Assembly (NCBI RefSeq): GCF_000020125.1
Contig: NC_010681.1
Coordinates: 2,914,001 to 2,978,000 of the forward strand
Length of the DNA: 64,000 nt
Direction: 5' to 3'
From: Paraburkholderia phytofirmans PsJN
GTDB lineage: Bacteria; Pseudomonadota; Gammaproteobacteria; Burkholderiales; Burkholderiaceae
Shown here: positions 20,716 through 29,523 of the stretch, piece after piece
How positions within the stretch are numbered: position 1 is the first letter of the stretch
Layout of the letters: every line of letters begins with the position of its first letter
The notes under the pieces: generated by a model
The model's database searches: none
What the model saw: only the letters and a program-made list of their open reading frames with translations
What the model was told of the DNA's origin: nothing
Translations under genes and position numbers: made by a program

Positions 20716-21576
20716 ATGACTGCCAAACTGATCGACGGCCTAGCCCTTTCCAAGACCCTGCGCGCCGACGTCGCCGCGCGCGCCGCCGCCCTCACCGCCC
20801 GCGGCCATCAGCCGGGCCTCGCGGTGGTGCTGGTCGGCGACAACCCGGCCAGTGAAGTGTATGTGCGCAACAAAGTGAAGGCCTGCCACGACAACGGGCT
20901 CGGCTCGTCGTTCGACCGCTATCCGGCCGATCTGCCGGAAGCCGAACTGCTCGCGCGCATCGACGAACTGAACCGCGACCCGCGCATTCACGGCATTCTG
21001 GTGCAACTGCCGCTGCCGCCGCATATCGACAGCCACAAAGTGATCGAGGCGATCGCGCCGGAAAAGGACGTGGACGGCTTTCACGTCGCCAACGCCGGCG
21101 CGCTGATGACCGGCCGGCCGTTGTTCCGTCCGTGCACGCCGTACGGCGTCATGAAAATGCTCGCCGCTTACGAGATTCCGCTGCAAGGCGCGAACGCGGT
21201 GGTGATCGGCCGCTCGAACATCGTCGGCAAGCCGATGGCGCTGCTGCTGCTCGAAGCCGGCGCGACCGTCACGATCTGCCACAGCAAGACGCGCGATCTG
21301 GCCGCTCACACGCGCAACGCGGATGTCGTGGTCGCCGCCACCGGCTTGCGCAACATTCTCACGGCGGAGATGGTGAAGCCGGGCGCGGCAGTGATCGACG
21401 TCGGCATGAATCGTGACGACGCCGGCAAGCTGTGCGGCGACGTGGATTTTGCGGGCGTCAAGGAAGTGGCCGGCTACATCACGCCGGTGCCGGGCGGCGT
21501 CGGCCCGATGACGATCACCATGCTGCTCGTCAACACGATCGAAGCCGCCGAGCGCGAAGCGGCAGCGAACGCGTAA
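20716..21576 (+). CDS. folD: Bifunctional methylenetetrahydrofolate dehydrogenase/cyclohydrolase FolD
   Basis: FolD oxidises 5,10-methylene-THF to methenyl-THF with NADP+ and hydrolyses it to 10-formyl-THF in one-carbon metabolism. The catalytic region has [17 protein letters not shown] with the Tyr and Lys of the active site, then [11 protein letters not shown] and [15 protein letters not shown]. The dinucleotide fold has [19 protein letters not shown], and the end is [18 protein letters not shown]. At 286 residues it has normal length. The frame is open far upstream, but the ATG at 20716 ([11 protein letters not shown]) matches the family. It is flanked by a hairpin downstream. Confidence 0.97.
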   Translation: MTAKLIDGLALSKTLRADVAARAAALTARGHQPGLAVVLVGDNPASEVYVRNKVKACHDNGLGSSFDRYPADLPEAELLARIDELNRDPRIHGILVQLPLPPHIDSHKVIEAIAPEKDVDGFHVANAGALMTGRPLFRPCTPYGVMKMLAAYEIPLQGANAVVIGRSNIVGKPMALLLLEAGATVTICHSKTRDLAAHTRNADVVVAATGLRNILTAEMVKPGAAVIDVGMNRDDAGKLCGDVDFAGVKEVAGYITPVPGGVGPMTITMLLVNTIEAAEREAAANA

Positions 21577-21588
21577 AGCGGCTGGAGA

Positions 21589-21617
21589 AAAGCCGGCGGA
21601 GCGTCTTCGCCGGCTTT
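21589..21617 (+). terminator. Hairpin after folD
   Basis: The 10-bp stem AAAGCCGGCG / CGCCGGCTTT is followed only by GGG, so the U-tract is short. It is probably a weak terminator. Confidence 0.55.
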
Positions 21618-21805
21618 GGGACTTTTGGCCTTGGCGTTGTGTCAGGGTATCGACGTCTATCGGCGCTAACGCGCGCCACAGCTCTTAGCGCTCGCGTTGG
21701 TCGCCTGAACGCCGGCGAAGCAACCTCACCGGCATCGGGATGCTTGCGGCCTTGGCGTCTTGCCAAGGTATCCGCATCCATCAGCGCCGCACGCGCCTCT
21801 TACGT
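21610..21805. repeat. Imperfect direct repeat with 121-bp period downstream of folD
   Basis: The segment around 21627 (GGCCTTGGCGTTGTGTCAGG, continuing to TATCGGCGCTAACGCG) recurs in diverged form at 21748 (GGCCTTGGCGTCTTGCCAAG, continuing to CATCAGCGCCGCACGCG). Similarity also extends about 15 bp upstream in both copies. The offset is 121 bp. No protein is encoded and the origin is unknown. Confidence 0.55.
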
Positions 21806-21824
21806 CAGCGCATCTCAGCTCAGT

Positions 21825-22940
21825 TCAACGCACGGCTCGATCGCCAGCCGGCATCCCCGCCGCAACCGGCGTCGACGACCGCGCCAGACGCCCGCGGCAC
21901 CACTTCAGCACCGGCCGTTCCACGAAGTGCCACGACAACGCCGCGCACAGCAGAATGACCGGCGCGGCGATCAACACCGCTGTCACATGGTTCAACTGCG
22001 GCGCGATATTCGCGACGCATTGCTGCACCATGAAGCCATACAGATAGATGCCGTACGAGTAATCGTGACGCGGCACGAAGCGCCGCAGGAGCGGCGTCGT
22101 GCCGATCCACAGCACGCCGTACACGAAGGCGAGATAGAACAGCGGCTGCGCACCGGCCGTATCGCGGAACACCAGAAACACCATCGTGAACGCCAGCGCG
22201 GTCAACCCGTTGATGTCGATCCGTTCGCGCCAGCCATACAGCAGCATGCCCAGCATGAAAAACGGCTCCGGCCAGAACGAATAGCCGTCCGGCGTTTCGC
22301 TGAAATCGCGCAAGCCGATCTGCCAATGCGCGTGATCCACGTGCAGCATGAAGAAGGCGCAGCCGAGCGCGGCCGCGAGCATCACGCCGCGCGAGCTGGA
22401 CAGCAAACCCACCATGCCCGTCACGAGCACGAGCAGATAGCAGCGCACTTCAACCGGCAGCGTCCAGAGCGGTCCGCAAATGTCGACCGGATAGCGGTTG
22501 TGCTCGAACACGCCGGGCAGCGCCCAGCCGGCGCTGCGCACGATAGTCGAGAAGTTGTCGAGATTGGCCCACGTCATGCCGGAGGCGAAATACTCGCGCA
22601 GCGTCAGCGTCGTAAAGAGCGGACCGATGATGAACACCGTCACCAGCGACCCGGCCGCCACCGCTGGCCACAACCGCGCGATGCGCAACACGGCGAAGCG
22701 CGGCACCGAGCGTTGCCGGTCGAAGCTGGCGGTCACCAGCATGCCGCTCAGCAGGAAAAAGGCGTAGACGCCCAGCGCGCCGAAACCGTCGAAGCCCAAC
22801 GCGTTCTGAACCCAATCCGTCGTGCCGTCGGGCGCCTGAAGCACATACGAATGGCCATACACGACGGCAATGGCGGCGAGCAGCCGCACGAGATCGAAAT
22901 TATTACCCTTGTGCGCGAGTGCGTCCGAAAGCGGATTCAT
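21825..22940 (-). CDS. OafA-like membrane acyltransferase (acyltransferase_3)
   Basis: Integral membrane O-acyltransferase of 371 residues with about ten hydrophobic segments. Family features are the N-terminal NNFDLVRLLAAIAVVYGHSY, with the catalytic His in TM1, then FFLLSGMLVTASF and a C-terminal SWHFVERPVLKW motif. Members acetylate sugars of O-antigen, exopolysaccharide or other glycans; the acceptor cannot be predicted here because no glycan cluster is adjacent. The ATG at 22940 follows AGAGGT and starts the conserved region; the frame upstream to 23150 lacks similarity. It converges with folD. Confidence 0.85.
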   Translation of the reverse strand: MNPLSDALAHKGNNFDLVRLLAAIAVVYGHSYVLQAPDGTTDWVQNALGFDGFGALGVYAFFLLSGMLVTASFDRQRSVPRFAVLRIARLWPAVAAGSLVTVFIIGPLFTTLTLREYFASGMTWANLDNFSTIVRSAGWALPGVFEHNRYPVDICGPLWTLPVEVRCYLLVLVTGMVGLLSSSRGVMLAAALGCAFFMLHVDHAHWQIGLRDFSETPDGYSFWPEPFFMLGMLLYGWRERIDINGLTALAFTMVFLVFRDTAGAQPLFYLAFVYGVLWIGTTPLLRRFVPRHDYSYGIYLYGFMVQQCVANIAPQLNHVTAVLIAAPVILLCAALSWHFVERPVLKWCRGRLARSSTPVAAGMPAGDRAVR

Positions 22941-23265
22941 CGATACCTCTTTGCAAAAAAACGCCGCCGACCGACAGCGACGCTCCACATTGCCGCATGG
23001 CAGCAATCGAAACCGTGCGCTTTCGCACAGAGCACGGCGGCGGATTTCGGTGCGCGTGGACGCTCGGCTGCCATGTCGCGCTCGCGCGCAGGGCCGCGAC
23101 ATCTGATAATTTGTCTGCCGACGGATTGGAATCAACGCGCCCTGCCCCAATAATGTCTATATCGGCTGTTTTGGGGCGTCATAGCGCGCGCCCCGAAGGC
23201 GGTCCCCTCGGGGACGCCCGTCGATGCACCGATTACCCGTTCACCCGCGTCAGACAGGAAGCCTC
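22941..23265. other. Divergent intergenic region of the acyltransferase and prlC
   Basis: 325 bp with no gene. It contains several GC-rich short inverted repeats (for example CCCCGAAGG and CCTCGGGG near 23190-23215) and must hold both promoters; no clear sigma70 pair was found by eye. Confidence 0.4.
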
Positions 23266-25374
23266 ATGTCCACTACCGCCTCGAATCACGACAATCCGCT
23301 CCTCGATTTCTCCGACCTGCCGCGCTTTGGCGAAATCCGCCCCGAACACGTCACGCCCGCCCTCGATGTGCTGCTCGCCGATGCGGCCGCCGCCGTCGAG
23401 CGCGCCGCCCAGCCGATCACGCCCGCTTCATGGGCCGACGTGGTCGAGCCGGTCGAGCGCGCCACCGAACCGTTGTCGCGCGCCTGGAGCGTGGTCGGCC
23501 ATCTGAACGCGGTTGCCGACACCCCCGAACTGCGCGCCGTGTATGGCGAGAATCTGCCGCGCGTCACCGAGTTCTGGTCGAGCGTCGGGCAAAATCTCGC
23601 GCTGTATGAGAAGTACAAGGCGTTGAATGCCAGCGTAGACTTCGAATCGCTGACCGGCGAGCGCAAGAAAATCCTCGGCAATGCGCTGCGCGATTTCCGC
23701 CTGTCCGGCGCGGAATTGCCGGAAGACCAGAAGCCCCATTTCGCCGAGTTGCAGGAACGCCAGGCGGCGCTTTCAAAAGCGTTTTCCGATCACGTGCTCG
23801 ATGCGACCAACGCATACGCGTATATCGTCGAAGCCGGCAACGAAGCAGAACTGGCCGGTTTGCCCGAAGACGTGATCGAAGGCGCGAAGGAAGCGGCCGA
23901 ACGCGAAGGCAAGACCGGCTACAAGTTCACGCTGCACTTCCCGTCGTACTTCCCGGTGATGCAGTACTCGGAAAATCGTCCGATGCGTGAAGCGATGTAT
24001 CGCGCCTTTGTGACGCGTGCTTCCGAACTCGGCCCGCAATACGGCAACGGCAAGCCCGAGTGGGACAACACCGCGGTGCTCGCGGAACAGCTGAAACTGC
24101 GCGCCGAAGAAGCGCACATGCTCGGCTTCAACAACTTCGCCGAAGTCTCGCTCGCGCCGAAAATGGCCGAGTCGCCCGCCCAGGTGATGAGCTTTCTGGA
24201 AGACCTCGCCACGCGCGCGCGTCCGCATGCCGAGCAGGACTGGAAGGAACTGCGCCAATTCGCGGCGAACGAACTCGGCATGACTGAACTGCAACCGTGG
24301 GACATGACGTTCGCCGCGGAGCGTCTGCGCCAGAAGCGCTACTCGTTCTCCGAGAACGAAGTCAAACAGTACTTCCCGGAAGACGCCGTATTCAAGGGTC
24401 TTTTCAAGGTCACGGAGACACTCTTCGGCGTGCGTATCCGTCGCGACGAAGCGGCCGTGTGGCATCCGGACGTGCGCTTTTTCCGCGTCGAGAATCAGGA
24501 CGGCGGCCTCGTCGCGCAGTTCTACCTCGATCTGTATGCGCGCGAAGGCAAACGCGGCGGCGCCTGGATGGACGACGCGCGCGGCCGTCACAAGCACACG
24601 CACGGCAGCGTGCAGACGCCCGTCGCGTATCTGACGTGCAACTTCTCGGCGCCGGTCGGCGGCAAGCCGGCCTGCTTCACGCACGACGAAGTCATCACGC
24701 TGTTCCATGAGTTCGGCCACGGGTTGCATCACATGCTCACGCGTGTCGATGAGCTGGGCGTGTCGGGTATCAACGGCGTCGAGTGGGACGCCGTCGAACT
24801 GCCGTCGCAATTCATGGAGAACTTCTGCTGGGAGTGGGACGTGTTGAGCGACATGACCTCGCACGTCGAAACGGCCAAGCCGTTGCCGCGCGATCTGTTC
24901 GACAAGATGCTCGCCGCGAAGAATTTCCAGAGTGGTCTCGGCACGCTGCGTCAGATCGTGTTCTCGATGTTCGACATGCAACTGCATACCGGCTTCGATG
25001 CGTCCGGCACGAAGAACGCCACCGAACTCGCGAGCGAAATCAACGCGCGCTTCCATGTCGTGCCGCAGGCGCCGTTCTCGCGTTGGCCGAATACGTTCAG
25101 CCACATTTTCGCGGGCGGTTATGCGGCGGGTTACTACAGCTACAAGTGGGCTGAAGTGCTCTCCGCCGACGCCTACGCGGCATTCGAAGAAGCCGCGCAA
25201 ACGGCGAGCGGCAGCGTGCTCGATCAGGCGACCGGCCTGCGCTATCGCAAGGAGATTCTGGAAGTGGGCGGCAGCCGACCGGCAATGGAATCGTTCAAGG
25301 CGTTCCGCGGGCGCGAGCCGAATATCGACGCCTTGCTGCGCCACAATGGCATGTCGCCGGGCGCGGCGCATTGA
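23266..25374 (+). CDS. prlC: Oligopeptidase A (M3 family zinc metallopeptidase)
   Basis: Cytosolic thimet-type peptidase that degrades signal peptides and other oligopeptides. The zinc motif HEFGH is at residues 481-485, followed by GLHHMLT and the third ligand region with GVEWDAVELPSQFMENF. The N-terminal helical domain and the substrate loop GGYAAGYYSYKWAEVL near the C-terminus are as in the family. The 702-residue length is normal. The ATG at 23266 has AGGAAG upstream. A terminator shared with the convergent deaminase follows. Confidence 0.96.
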   Translation: MSTTASNHDNPLLDFSDLPRFGEIRPEHVTPALDVLLADAAAAVERAAQPITPASWADVVEPVERATEPLSRAWSVVGHLNAVADTPELRAVYGENLPRVTEFWSSVGQNLALYEKYKALNASVDFESLTGERKKILGNALRDFRLSGAELPEDQKPHFAELQERQAALSKAFSDHVLDATNAYAYIVEAGNEAELAGLPEDVIEGAKEAAEREGKTGYKFTLHFPSYFPVMQYSENRPMREAMYRAFVTRASELGPQYGNGKPEWDNTAVLAEQLKLRAEEAHMLGFNNFAEVSLAPKMAESPAQVMSFLEDLATRARPHAEQDWKELRQFAANELGMTELQPWDMTFAAERLRQKRYSFSENEVKQYFPEDAVFKGLFKVTETLFGVRIRRDEAAVWHPDVRFFRVENQDGGLVAQFYLDLYAREGKRGGAWMDDARGRHKHTHGSVQTPVAYLTCNFSAPVGGKPACFTHDEVITLFHEFGHGLHHMLTRVDELGVSGINGVEWDAVELPSQFMENFCWEWDVLSDMTSHVETAKPLPRDLFDKMLAAKNFQSGLGTLRQIVFSMFDMQLHTGFDASGTKNATELASEINARFHVVPQAPFSRWPNTFSHIFAGGYAAGYYSYKWAEVLSADAYAAFEEAAQTASGSVLDQATGLRYRKEILEVGGSRPAMESFKAFRGREPNIDALLRHNGMSPGAAH

Positions 25375-25412
25375 TCGGTTGATGCGAACCTCGGCGCTTT
25401 GCATGGGCCGAT

Positions 25413-25456
25413 AAAAAACCGGTGACCTGCGTTATGCAGGCACCGGTTTTTTTGTT
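25413..25456. terminator. Bidirectional terminator between prlC and the deaminase
   Basis: AAAAAACCGGTG...CACCGGTTTTTTT with an inner stem CCTGC/GCAGG. A and T runs on either side serve both strands. Confidence 0.9.
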
Positions 25457-25484
25457 TCGGGCGAGGCTCCGAGCCTCGCTGCAA

Positions 25485-26777
25485 TCAGCCGCGATGCAGC
25501 TTGAAATCCACTTGCGCAGGGCGGCCTTCGAGCGACAGCGCCGCGCGCGCAGCCGGCGCACGGCTCACCACCTTGCCGCGGCTCACCACCGCAAGGCGCG
25601 CGGCGCGCAAACGAATTGCTTCCACCGGATCGCGCGCGTCGAGCAGCACGAGATTGGCCGCGCATCCCGGCGCGACGCCATAGCCCTCCAGACCGAGAAT
25701 GCGCGCAGCGTTCACCGTCACCGCGTCGAAACAGGCGCGCATACCGTCGACGCCCGTCATCTGCGCCACATGCAAACCCATGTGCGCGACTTCGAGCATG
25801 TCGCCCGAACCGAGGCTATACCACGGGTCCATCACGCAATCGTGACCGAATGCGACGTTGATGCCGGCCGCCATCATCTCGGGTACGCGCGTCATGCCGC
25901 GGCGTTTCGGATACGTGTCGCTGCGTCCTTGCAGCGTGATGTTGATCAGCGGATTCGCGATCGCCGCGACGCCCGACTCGCGCATCAGCGGCAGCAGTTT
26001 GCTGACGTAGTAGTTGTCCATGGAATGCATGGAGGTCAGATGCGAACCGGTGACGCGCCCGTGCAAACCGAGCCGGTGCGTTTCGGCCGCGAGCGTCTCG
26101 ATGTGCCGCGACATCGGATCGTCCGATTCATCGCAATGCATGTCGACGCGCAAGCCCTGCTCCGCCGCGTACTCGCACAACAGGCGCACGGACTGCGCGC
26201 CGTCGGCCATGGTGCGCTCGAAATGCGGAATGCCGCCGACCACGTCCACACCCATCGCGATCGAGCGCTTGAGGTTCTCGAAAGCGCCCGGGCTGCGCAG
26301 CACGCCGTCTTGCGGAAAGGCCACCAGTTGCAGATCAAGATAAGGCGCCACGCGGCGTTTCACTTCGACCAGCGCCTCGACCGCGAGCAGGCGCGGATCG
26401 CACACATCCACGTGGCTGCGAATGGCCAGCAATCCGCGCGCGACGGCCCAGTCGCAATACTGCAGCGCGCGCTCGATCAGCGCCTCCTGCGTCAGGTCCG
26501 GCTTCAGTTCGCCCCATAACGCGATGCCTTCGAGCAGCGTGCCCGACGCGTTCACGCGCGGCAGACCGTACGAGAGCGTTGCGTCCATATGGAAATGCGG
26601 ATCGACGAACGGCGGCGTGACGAGTGAGCCCGCGGCGTCGATTTCCTCGTGCGCGTTGGCGGCCAGATTCGGTTCGACCGCAACGATGCGGCCCGCTTCA
26701 ATGCCGATGTCGACCGGCTCTTTATGTTGCGGCGCGGCGCCTGGCGGCAGCATCGCGCGGCGGATGATCAGATCCAT
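25485..26777 (-). CDS. codA: Cytosine deaminase-like amidohydrolase (CodA family)
   Basis: Metal-dependent hydrolase of 430 residues; E. coli CodA converts cytosine to uracil and ammonia for pyrimidine salvage. CodA-type residues are visible: metal-binding PHFHMDATLSYG, the Gln in LQLVAFPQDG, His and Glu in MHCDESDDP, His in GSHLTSMHSM, and catalytic Asp in FGHDCVMDPWY. No codB permease is adjacent. Related members act on isocytosine, creatinine or oxo-pterins, so substrate assignment is probable rather than certain. It is divergent from the racemase gene over 205 bp. Confidence 0.82.
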   Translation of the reverse strand: MDLIIRRAMLPPGAAPQHKEPVDIGIEAGRIVAVEPNLAANAHEEIDAAGSLVTPPFVDPHFHMDATLSYGLPRVNASGTLLEGIALWGELKPDLTQEALIERALQYCDWAVARGLLAIRSHVDVCDPRLLAVEALVEVKRRVAPYLDLQLVAFPQDGVLRSPGAFENLKRSIAMGVDVVGGIPHFERTMADGAQSVRLLCEYAAEQGLRVDMHCDESDDPMSRHIETLAAETHRLGLHGRVTGSHLTSMHSMDNYYVSKLLPLMRESGVAAIANPLINITLQGRSDTYPKRRGMTRVPEMMAAGINVAFGHDCVMDPWYSLGSGDMLEVAHMGLHVAQMTGVDGMRACFDAVTVNAARILGLEGYGVAPGCAANLVLLDARDPVEAIRLRAARLAVVSRGKVVSRAPAARAALSLEGRPAQVDFKLHRG

Positions 26778-26982
26778 CTATCGCTCCCTTTGACCCCGTC
26801 CTGATTGATTACGATTCTATCGGCGTCAGAAAGCGCGTGGCGGCGAATTTGTTCGACGTTTTTTCATCCGGGCGTACCGGCGAGCGGCGCGCGATCCGTA
26901 CCGGCAGTGCATCGCGCCGCCCGCCTATACTCGCCGGACAGACGGTCGATGCCGCGCCGTCATCCACTCACGGAGCAAGCAC

Positions 26983-27681
26983 ATGAAAACGATCGGCGTG
27001 ATCGGCGGGATGAGCTGGGAATCGTCCACCGAGTACTACAAGCTTCTCAACCGCCACGCCAAGGCGCGGCTCGGCGGTCACCACAACGCGCGCAGTCTGA
27101 TGCTCACCCTCGACTTCGCGCCGATCGAAGCGAACCAGCGCGCGGGCGACTGGACCGCGCTCGGCCAGCAGATGGCCGACGCCGCGCGCCAACTCGAACG
27201 CGGCGGCGCCGATCTGGTGATGCTGGCGACCAATACGATGCATCGCGTGTATGAATCGATCGAAGCGGCGATCGACGTGCCCTTCCTACATATCGCCGAT
27301 CCTACCGGCAGCGCGCTGCGGGCGGCAGGGATCGAGCGGGTGGGCTTGCTGGGCACGCGCTATACGATGGAGCAAACTTTCTACACGGGACGTCTGCGCG
27401 AGCGCTACGGCCTGGAGACGGTGATTCCCGACGAAGCCGAGCGCGCGGACGTGCATCGCATCATTTATGACGAGCTATGCCACGGCAACGTGAACGACGC
27501 TTCGCGCGCGGTGTATCAGCGTGTGATCGAAGCGCTGGCCGCGCGCGGCGCGCAGGCGGTGATTCTCGGCTGCACGGAGATTACTTTGCTGATCAAGGCG
27601 GAAGATTCTGCGTTGCCTGTGTTCGATACGACTGCGTTGCATGCGCAGGCGGCGGTGGAATGGGCGATTGATGGGGAGTGA
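26983..27681 (+). CDS. Aspartate/glutamate racemase family protein (YgeA-like)
   Basis: Cofactor-independent amino-acid racemase of 232 residues. The usual pair of catalytic cysteines is not present: the first position is Thr83 (LATNTMH) and the second is Cys197 (ILGCTEI). Residue numbers and identities match the atypical T83/C197 site known for E. coli YgeA, which racemises L-Asp and L-Glu. The N-terminus MKTIGVIGGMSWESSTEYY is typical. It lies immediately before the island boundary, with only about 10 bp between its stop and phage-derived sequence. Confidence 0.88.
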   Translation: MKTIGVIGGMSWESSTEYYKLLNRHAKARLGGHHNARSLMLTLDFAPIEANQRAGDWTALGQQMADAARQLERGGADLVMLATNTMHRVYESIEAAIDVPFLHIADPTGSALRAAGIERVGLLGTRYTMEQTFYTGRLRERYGLETVIPDEAERADVHRIIYDELCHGNVNDASRAVYQRVIEALAARGAQAVILGCTEITLLIKAEDSALPVFDTTALHAQAAVEWAIDGE

Positions 27682-27689
27682 GGTGGAGG

Positions 27690-27860
27690 CGCGGGAGTAA
27701 TAGGCAATGCGGCTTCGAAACTGGGCGGGGCTTCGTCAGTATCGAGTTGGACTCAGCGTACTTCGATAACGCGTGCGAGCGCATCAACGAAGTTCACCGC
27801 CAAGGCGCGCTATTCGATCACGCCGACACGGCGCAGGAACAACGGCGGCTGGCGATTTAG
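27690..27860 (+). pseudogene. 3' remnant of a phage-type DNA N6-adenine methyltransferase
   Basis: The frame translates to TGRGFVSIELDSAYFDNACE followed by RINEVHRQGALF, then a stop. This matches the C-terminus of N4/N6 (DpnII or phage type) methylases, where GRRFIGIE-D-YFD-A--RI is a standard ending. The catalytic and SAM-binding regions are absent because sequence similarity begins directly after the racemase stop. It marks the left edge of the island and is a broken gene. Confidence 0.65.
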
Positions 27861-28216
27861 TGAGGCGACGCTGAAGGCAGGAAGGCAACGTTGGCATTAG
27901 TCGCTTTGACAGCAAGGCTGAGGCGTTCAGGGTTTTTTGTTCGGAATCGAACAGTGTGCCCGTATTCATCGGTTACGCCTTTTGCCGTTATCCCGGATGG
28001 GAACGTTACCCGGTAGGCAATTTGCGCTAACGGCTTACCTTCTGAGTCGGCAATTGTGTATTGCATTGAATTCGGGAATTTCTTAGATAGGTCCGAATCC
28101 GTCGGATTGCTCCCTGTATTTGCGTCGGCCGTCTCCGGTACTTGCGCTGCAACGTGGTGCGCGGCAATCGTGGCGCTCACCACGAACAACGCCAATATAA
28201 GATGTTTCAATTTCAA
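27857..28216 (-). CDS. Small exported TTR-like domain protein (copy 1)
   Basis: A 119-residue protein with a signal peptide ending near AAHHVAAQ. It carries a C-terminal transthyretin/Ig-like domain (YTIADSEGKPLAQIAYRV, then PSGITAKGVTDEYGHTVRF) of the same type as at the ends of the PAAR proteins of this cluster. The start is a TTG at 28216 with GAGGAA upstream, chosen because copy 2 starts the same way and the signal sequences align from there. It has no catalytic motif. I infer a periplasmic binding or immunity role. Base composition is lower in GC than the core genes. Confidence 0.6.
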   Translation of the reverse strand: MKLKHLILALFVVSATIAAHHVAAQVPETADANTGSNPTDSDLSKKFPNSMQYTIADSEGKPLAQIAYRVTFPSGITAKGVTDEYGHTVRFRTKNPERLSLAVKATNANVAFLPSASPH

Positions 28217-28230
28217 GTTTCCTCGTGGAT

Positions 28231-28255
28231 CGAAAAGCCCCGCCGAAGCGGGGCT
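28231..28255 (-). terminator. Terminator between the two small paralogues
   Basis: On the minus strand AGCCCCGC-TTCG-GCGGGGCT is followed by TTTT. A decayed version (GCCCCGC paired with GCGGAAC) lies upstream of copy 2 at about 28694-28715, so the duplication unit included this hairpin. Confidence 0.75.
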
Positions 28256-28287
28256 GATAATCACTGGGGCGCAGGTAGTCTAACGGA

Positions 28288-28674
28288 CTATCGAGATTGG
28301 ACCTCTCGCGTAACGCCAATACCCAACCGTCCCCTGTCTTCGCAATCACCTAGCCGACGGTGACCTAAAAGGAGTTTCAACGATTGAACATTATTAGCTT
28401 CATAGAACATCGTGTACCCGCTAGCGTCTGTTTCTCCTATTGCGGCCACGCCGGATGGGTAGCAAACTGTGTAATAAACCCTAGCACACGGGCCATTTCT
28501 ACACGCTAATAGAAAACGTACAAATGAACGGTCTGAATTCGCTTTCCCCGATGTGATTGTGGTCGGCGAATCATGTTTTGCGTCGACCGTCTCCGGTCTT
28601 TGCGCTGCAACGTGGTGCGCGGCGATCGTGGCGCTCACAACGAACAACGTCAATATAAACCGTTTAATTTTCAA
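28288..28674 (-). CDS. Small exported TTR-like protein (copy 2, diverged)
   Basis: A 128-residue protein. Its first 30 codons are almost identical in DNA to copy 1 (signal FILTLFVVSATIAAHHVAAQ, then PET-DA). The second half diverges strongly but keeps the TTR-like pattern (VYYTVCYPSGVAAIGETDASG). The start is TTG at 28674 after GAGGGAG. Extra cysteines (LLACRNGPC, GDCED) could form disulfides. The conserved export signal with a diverged mature part resembles immunity-gene diversification, which is an inference. Copy and hairpin together form a tandem duplication. Confidence 0.55.
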   Translation of the reverse strand: MKIKRFILTLFVVSATIAAHHVAAQRPETVDAKHDSPTTITSGKANSDRSFVRFLLACRNGPCARVYYTVCYPSGVAAIGETDASGYTMFYEANNVQSLKLLLGHRRLGDCEDRGRLGIGVTREVQSR

Positions 28675-28755
28675 GCTCCCTCACGGATCGATAAAGCCCC
28701 GCCGAAGCGGAACTTACGAGGCTGATCCTTGCCCTGCGCAACCTTTGCCAATCGA

Positions 28756-29514
28756 CTAATAGCTATACTGGTCGACTTTCACCTCAATAGTTGTGTACTC
28801 AGGGCCAAGTAGTTGTAGAAGTTCGGTGCGTCCCTGATTGTCCGTCATACCTATATATTTATGTGCGCTCGTCGCGATTTGATAGCAAACCCCCGCGCGC
28901 GGCTTTCCGCCGTTAGTGGCCAACGTAAGAGCTTGCTCCTTCGTAGTAGCGGTCCAAACTTCACGCGTAATAATGCGGGCGTTAGCCGGTTCCCGCTTAT
29001 CTCCACAAGTAAAAATGTTACTGCCGGGCACGAGTCCGGGTGTATCTGCTGTTACGGCATAGCTGACGACCCCCGGAAGATTCGGCGTATTACACAGTTT
29101 TTGACAGCCGGTGGCCGGACACTTCGGCACGAACTCAACGCCGATCTGCCATTTATCGTCCGGATCAATTTTTCCCTTGTTGAGTTCTATAACTCTCTCA
29201 TCAACATCTATATCGTCTTTGTCGAGCCCCAGTTGCTTTAGGAATGCCGTGATCTTTTCCCCTCGCAACGCCGCAAGCTGCTTGGGATTCGATTCGTATT
29301 CGAACGCGGTTGCCTCGACTGTGGCTCTCGTTCCTTCTCCCGTCCACTCCCTTGCAGTTAGATAGTGGCGAGTCAGGGCAAGACGATCGCCGTTGCTTAT
29401 ATCTGTCGCACCGTGCGGCAACTCGATTTTGTCTTGGAGAAGAATCGTACATGCCGTTGCCTGCAATGATGCAGCAGTCAGCACTAACCCCAAAATATAG
29501 ATACCTATTTTCAT
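28756..29514 (-). CDS. Exported protein with OmpA-like segment and C-terminal TTR-like domain; candidate immunity protein
   Basis: A 252-residue protein with an N-terminal signal (MKIGIYILGLVLTAASLQATA, then Cys). Residues about 35-130 resemble an OmpA C-terminal fold: VEATAFEYESNPKQLAALRG, ITAFLKQLGL and a closing IGVEFVP strand, although the GHTD motif is lost. A cysteine-rich middle (CPATGCQKLC) follows. The C-terminus, GGKPRAGVCYQIATS then GMTDNQGRTELL, matches the TTR-like domain of the PAAR carriers. It starts 9 nt after the metallopeptidase gene. Position and export signal fit a periplasmic immunity protein. The function is unproven. Confidence 0.6.
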   Translation of the reverse strand: MKIGIYILGLVLTAASLQATACTILLQDKIELPHGATDISNGDRLALTRHYLTAREWTGEGTRATVEATAFEYESNPKQLAALRGEKITAFLKQLGLDKDDIDVDERVIELNKGKIDPDDKWQIGVEFVPKCPATGCQKLCNTPNLPGVVSYAVTADTPGLVPGSNIFTCGDKREPANARIITREVWTATTKEQALTLATNGGKPRAGVCYQIATSAHKYIGMTDNQGRTELLQLLGPEYTTIEVKVDQYSY

Positions 29515-29523
29515 ATATCCTCT

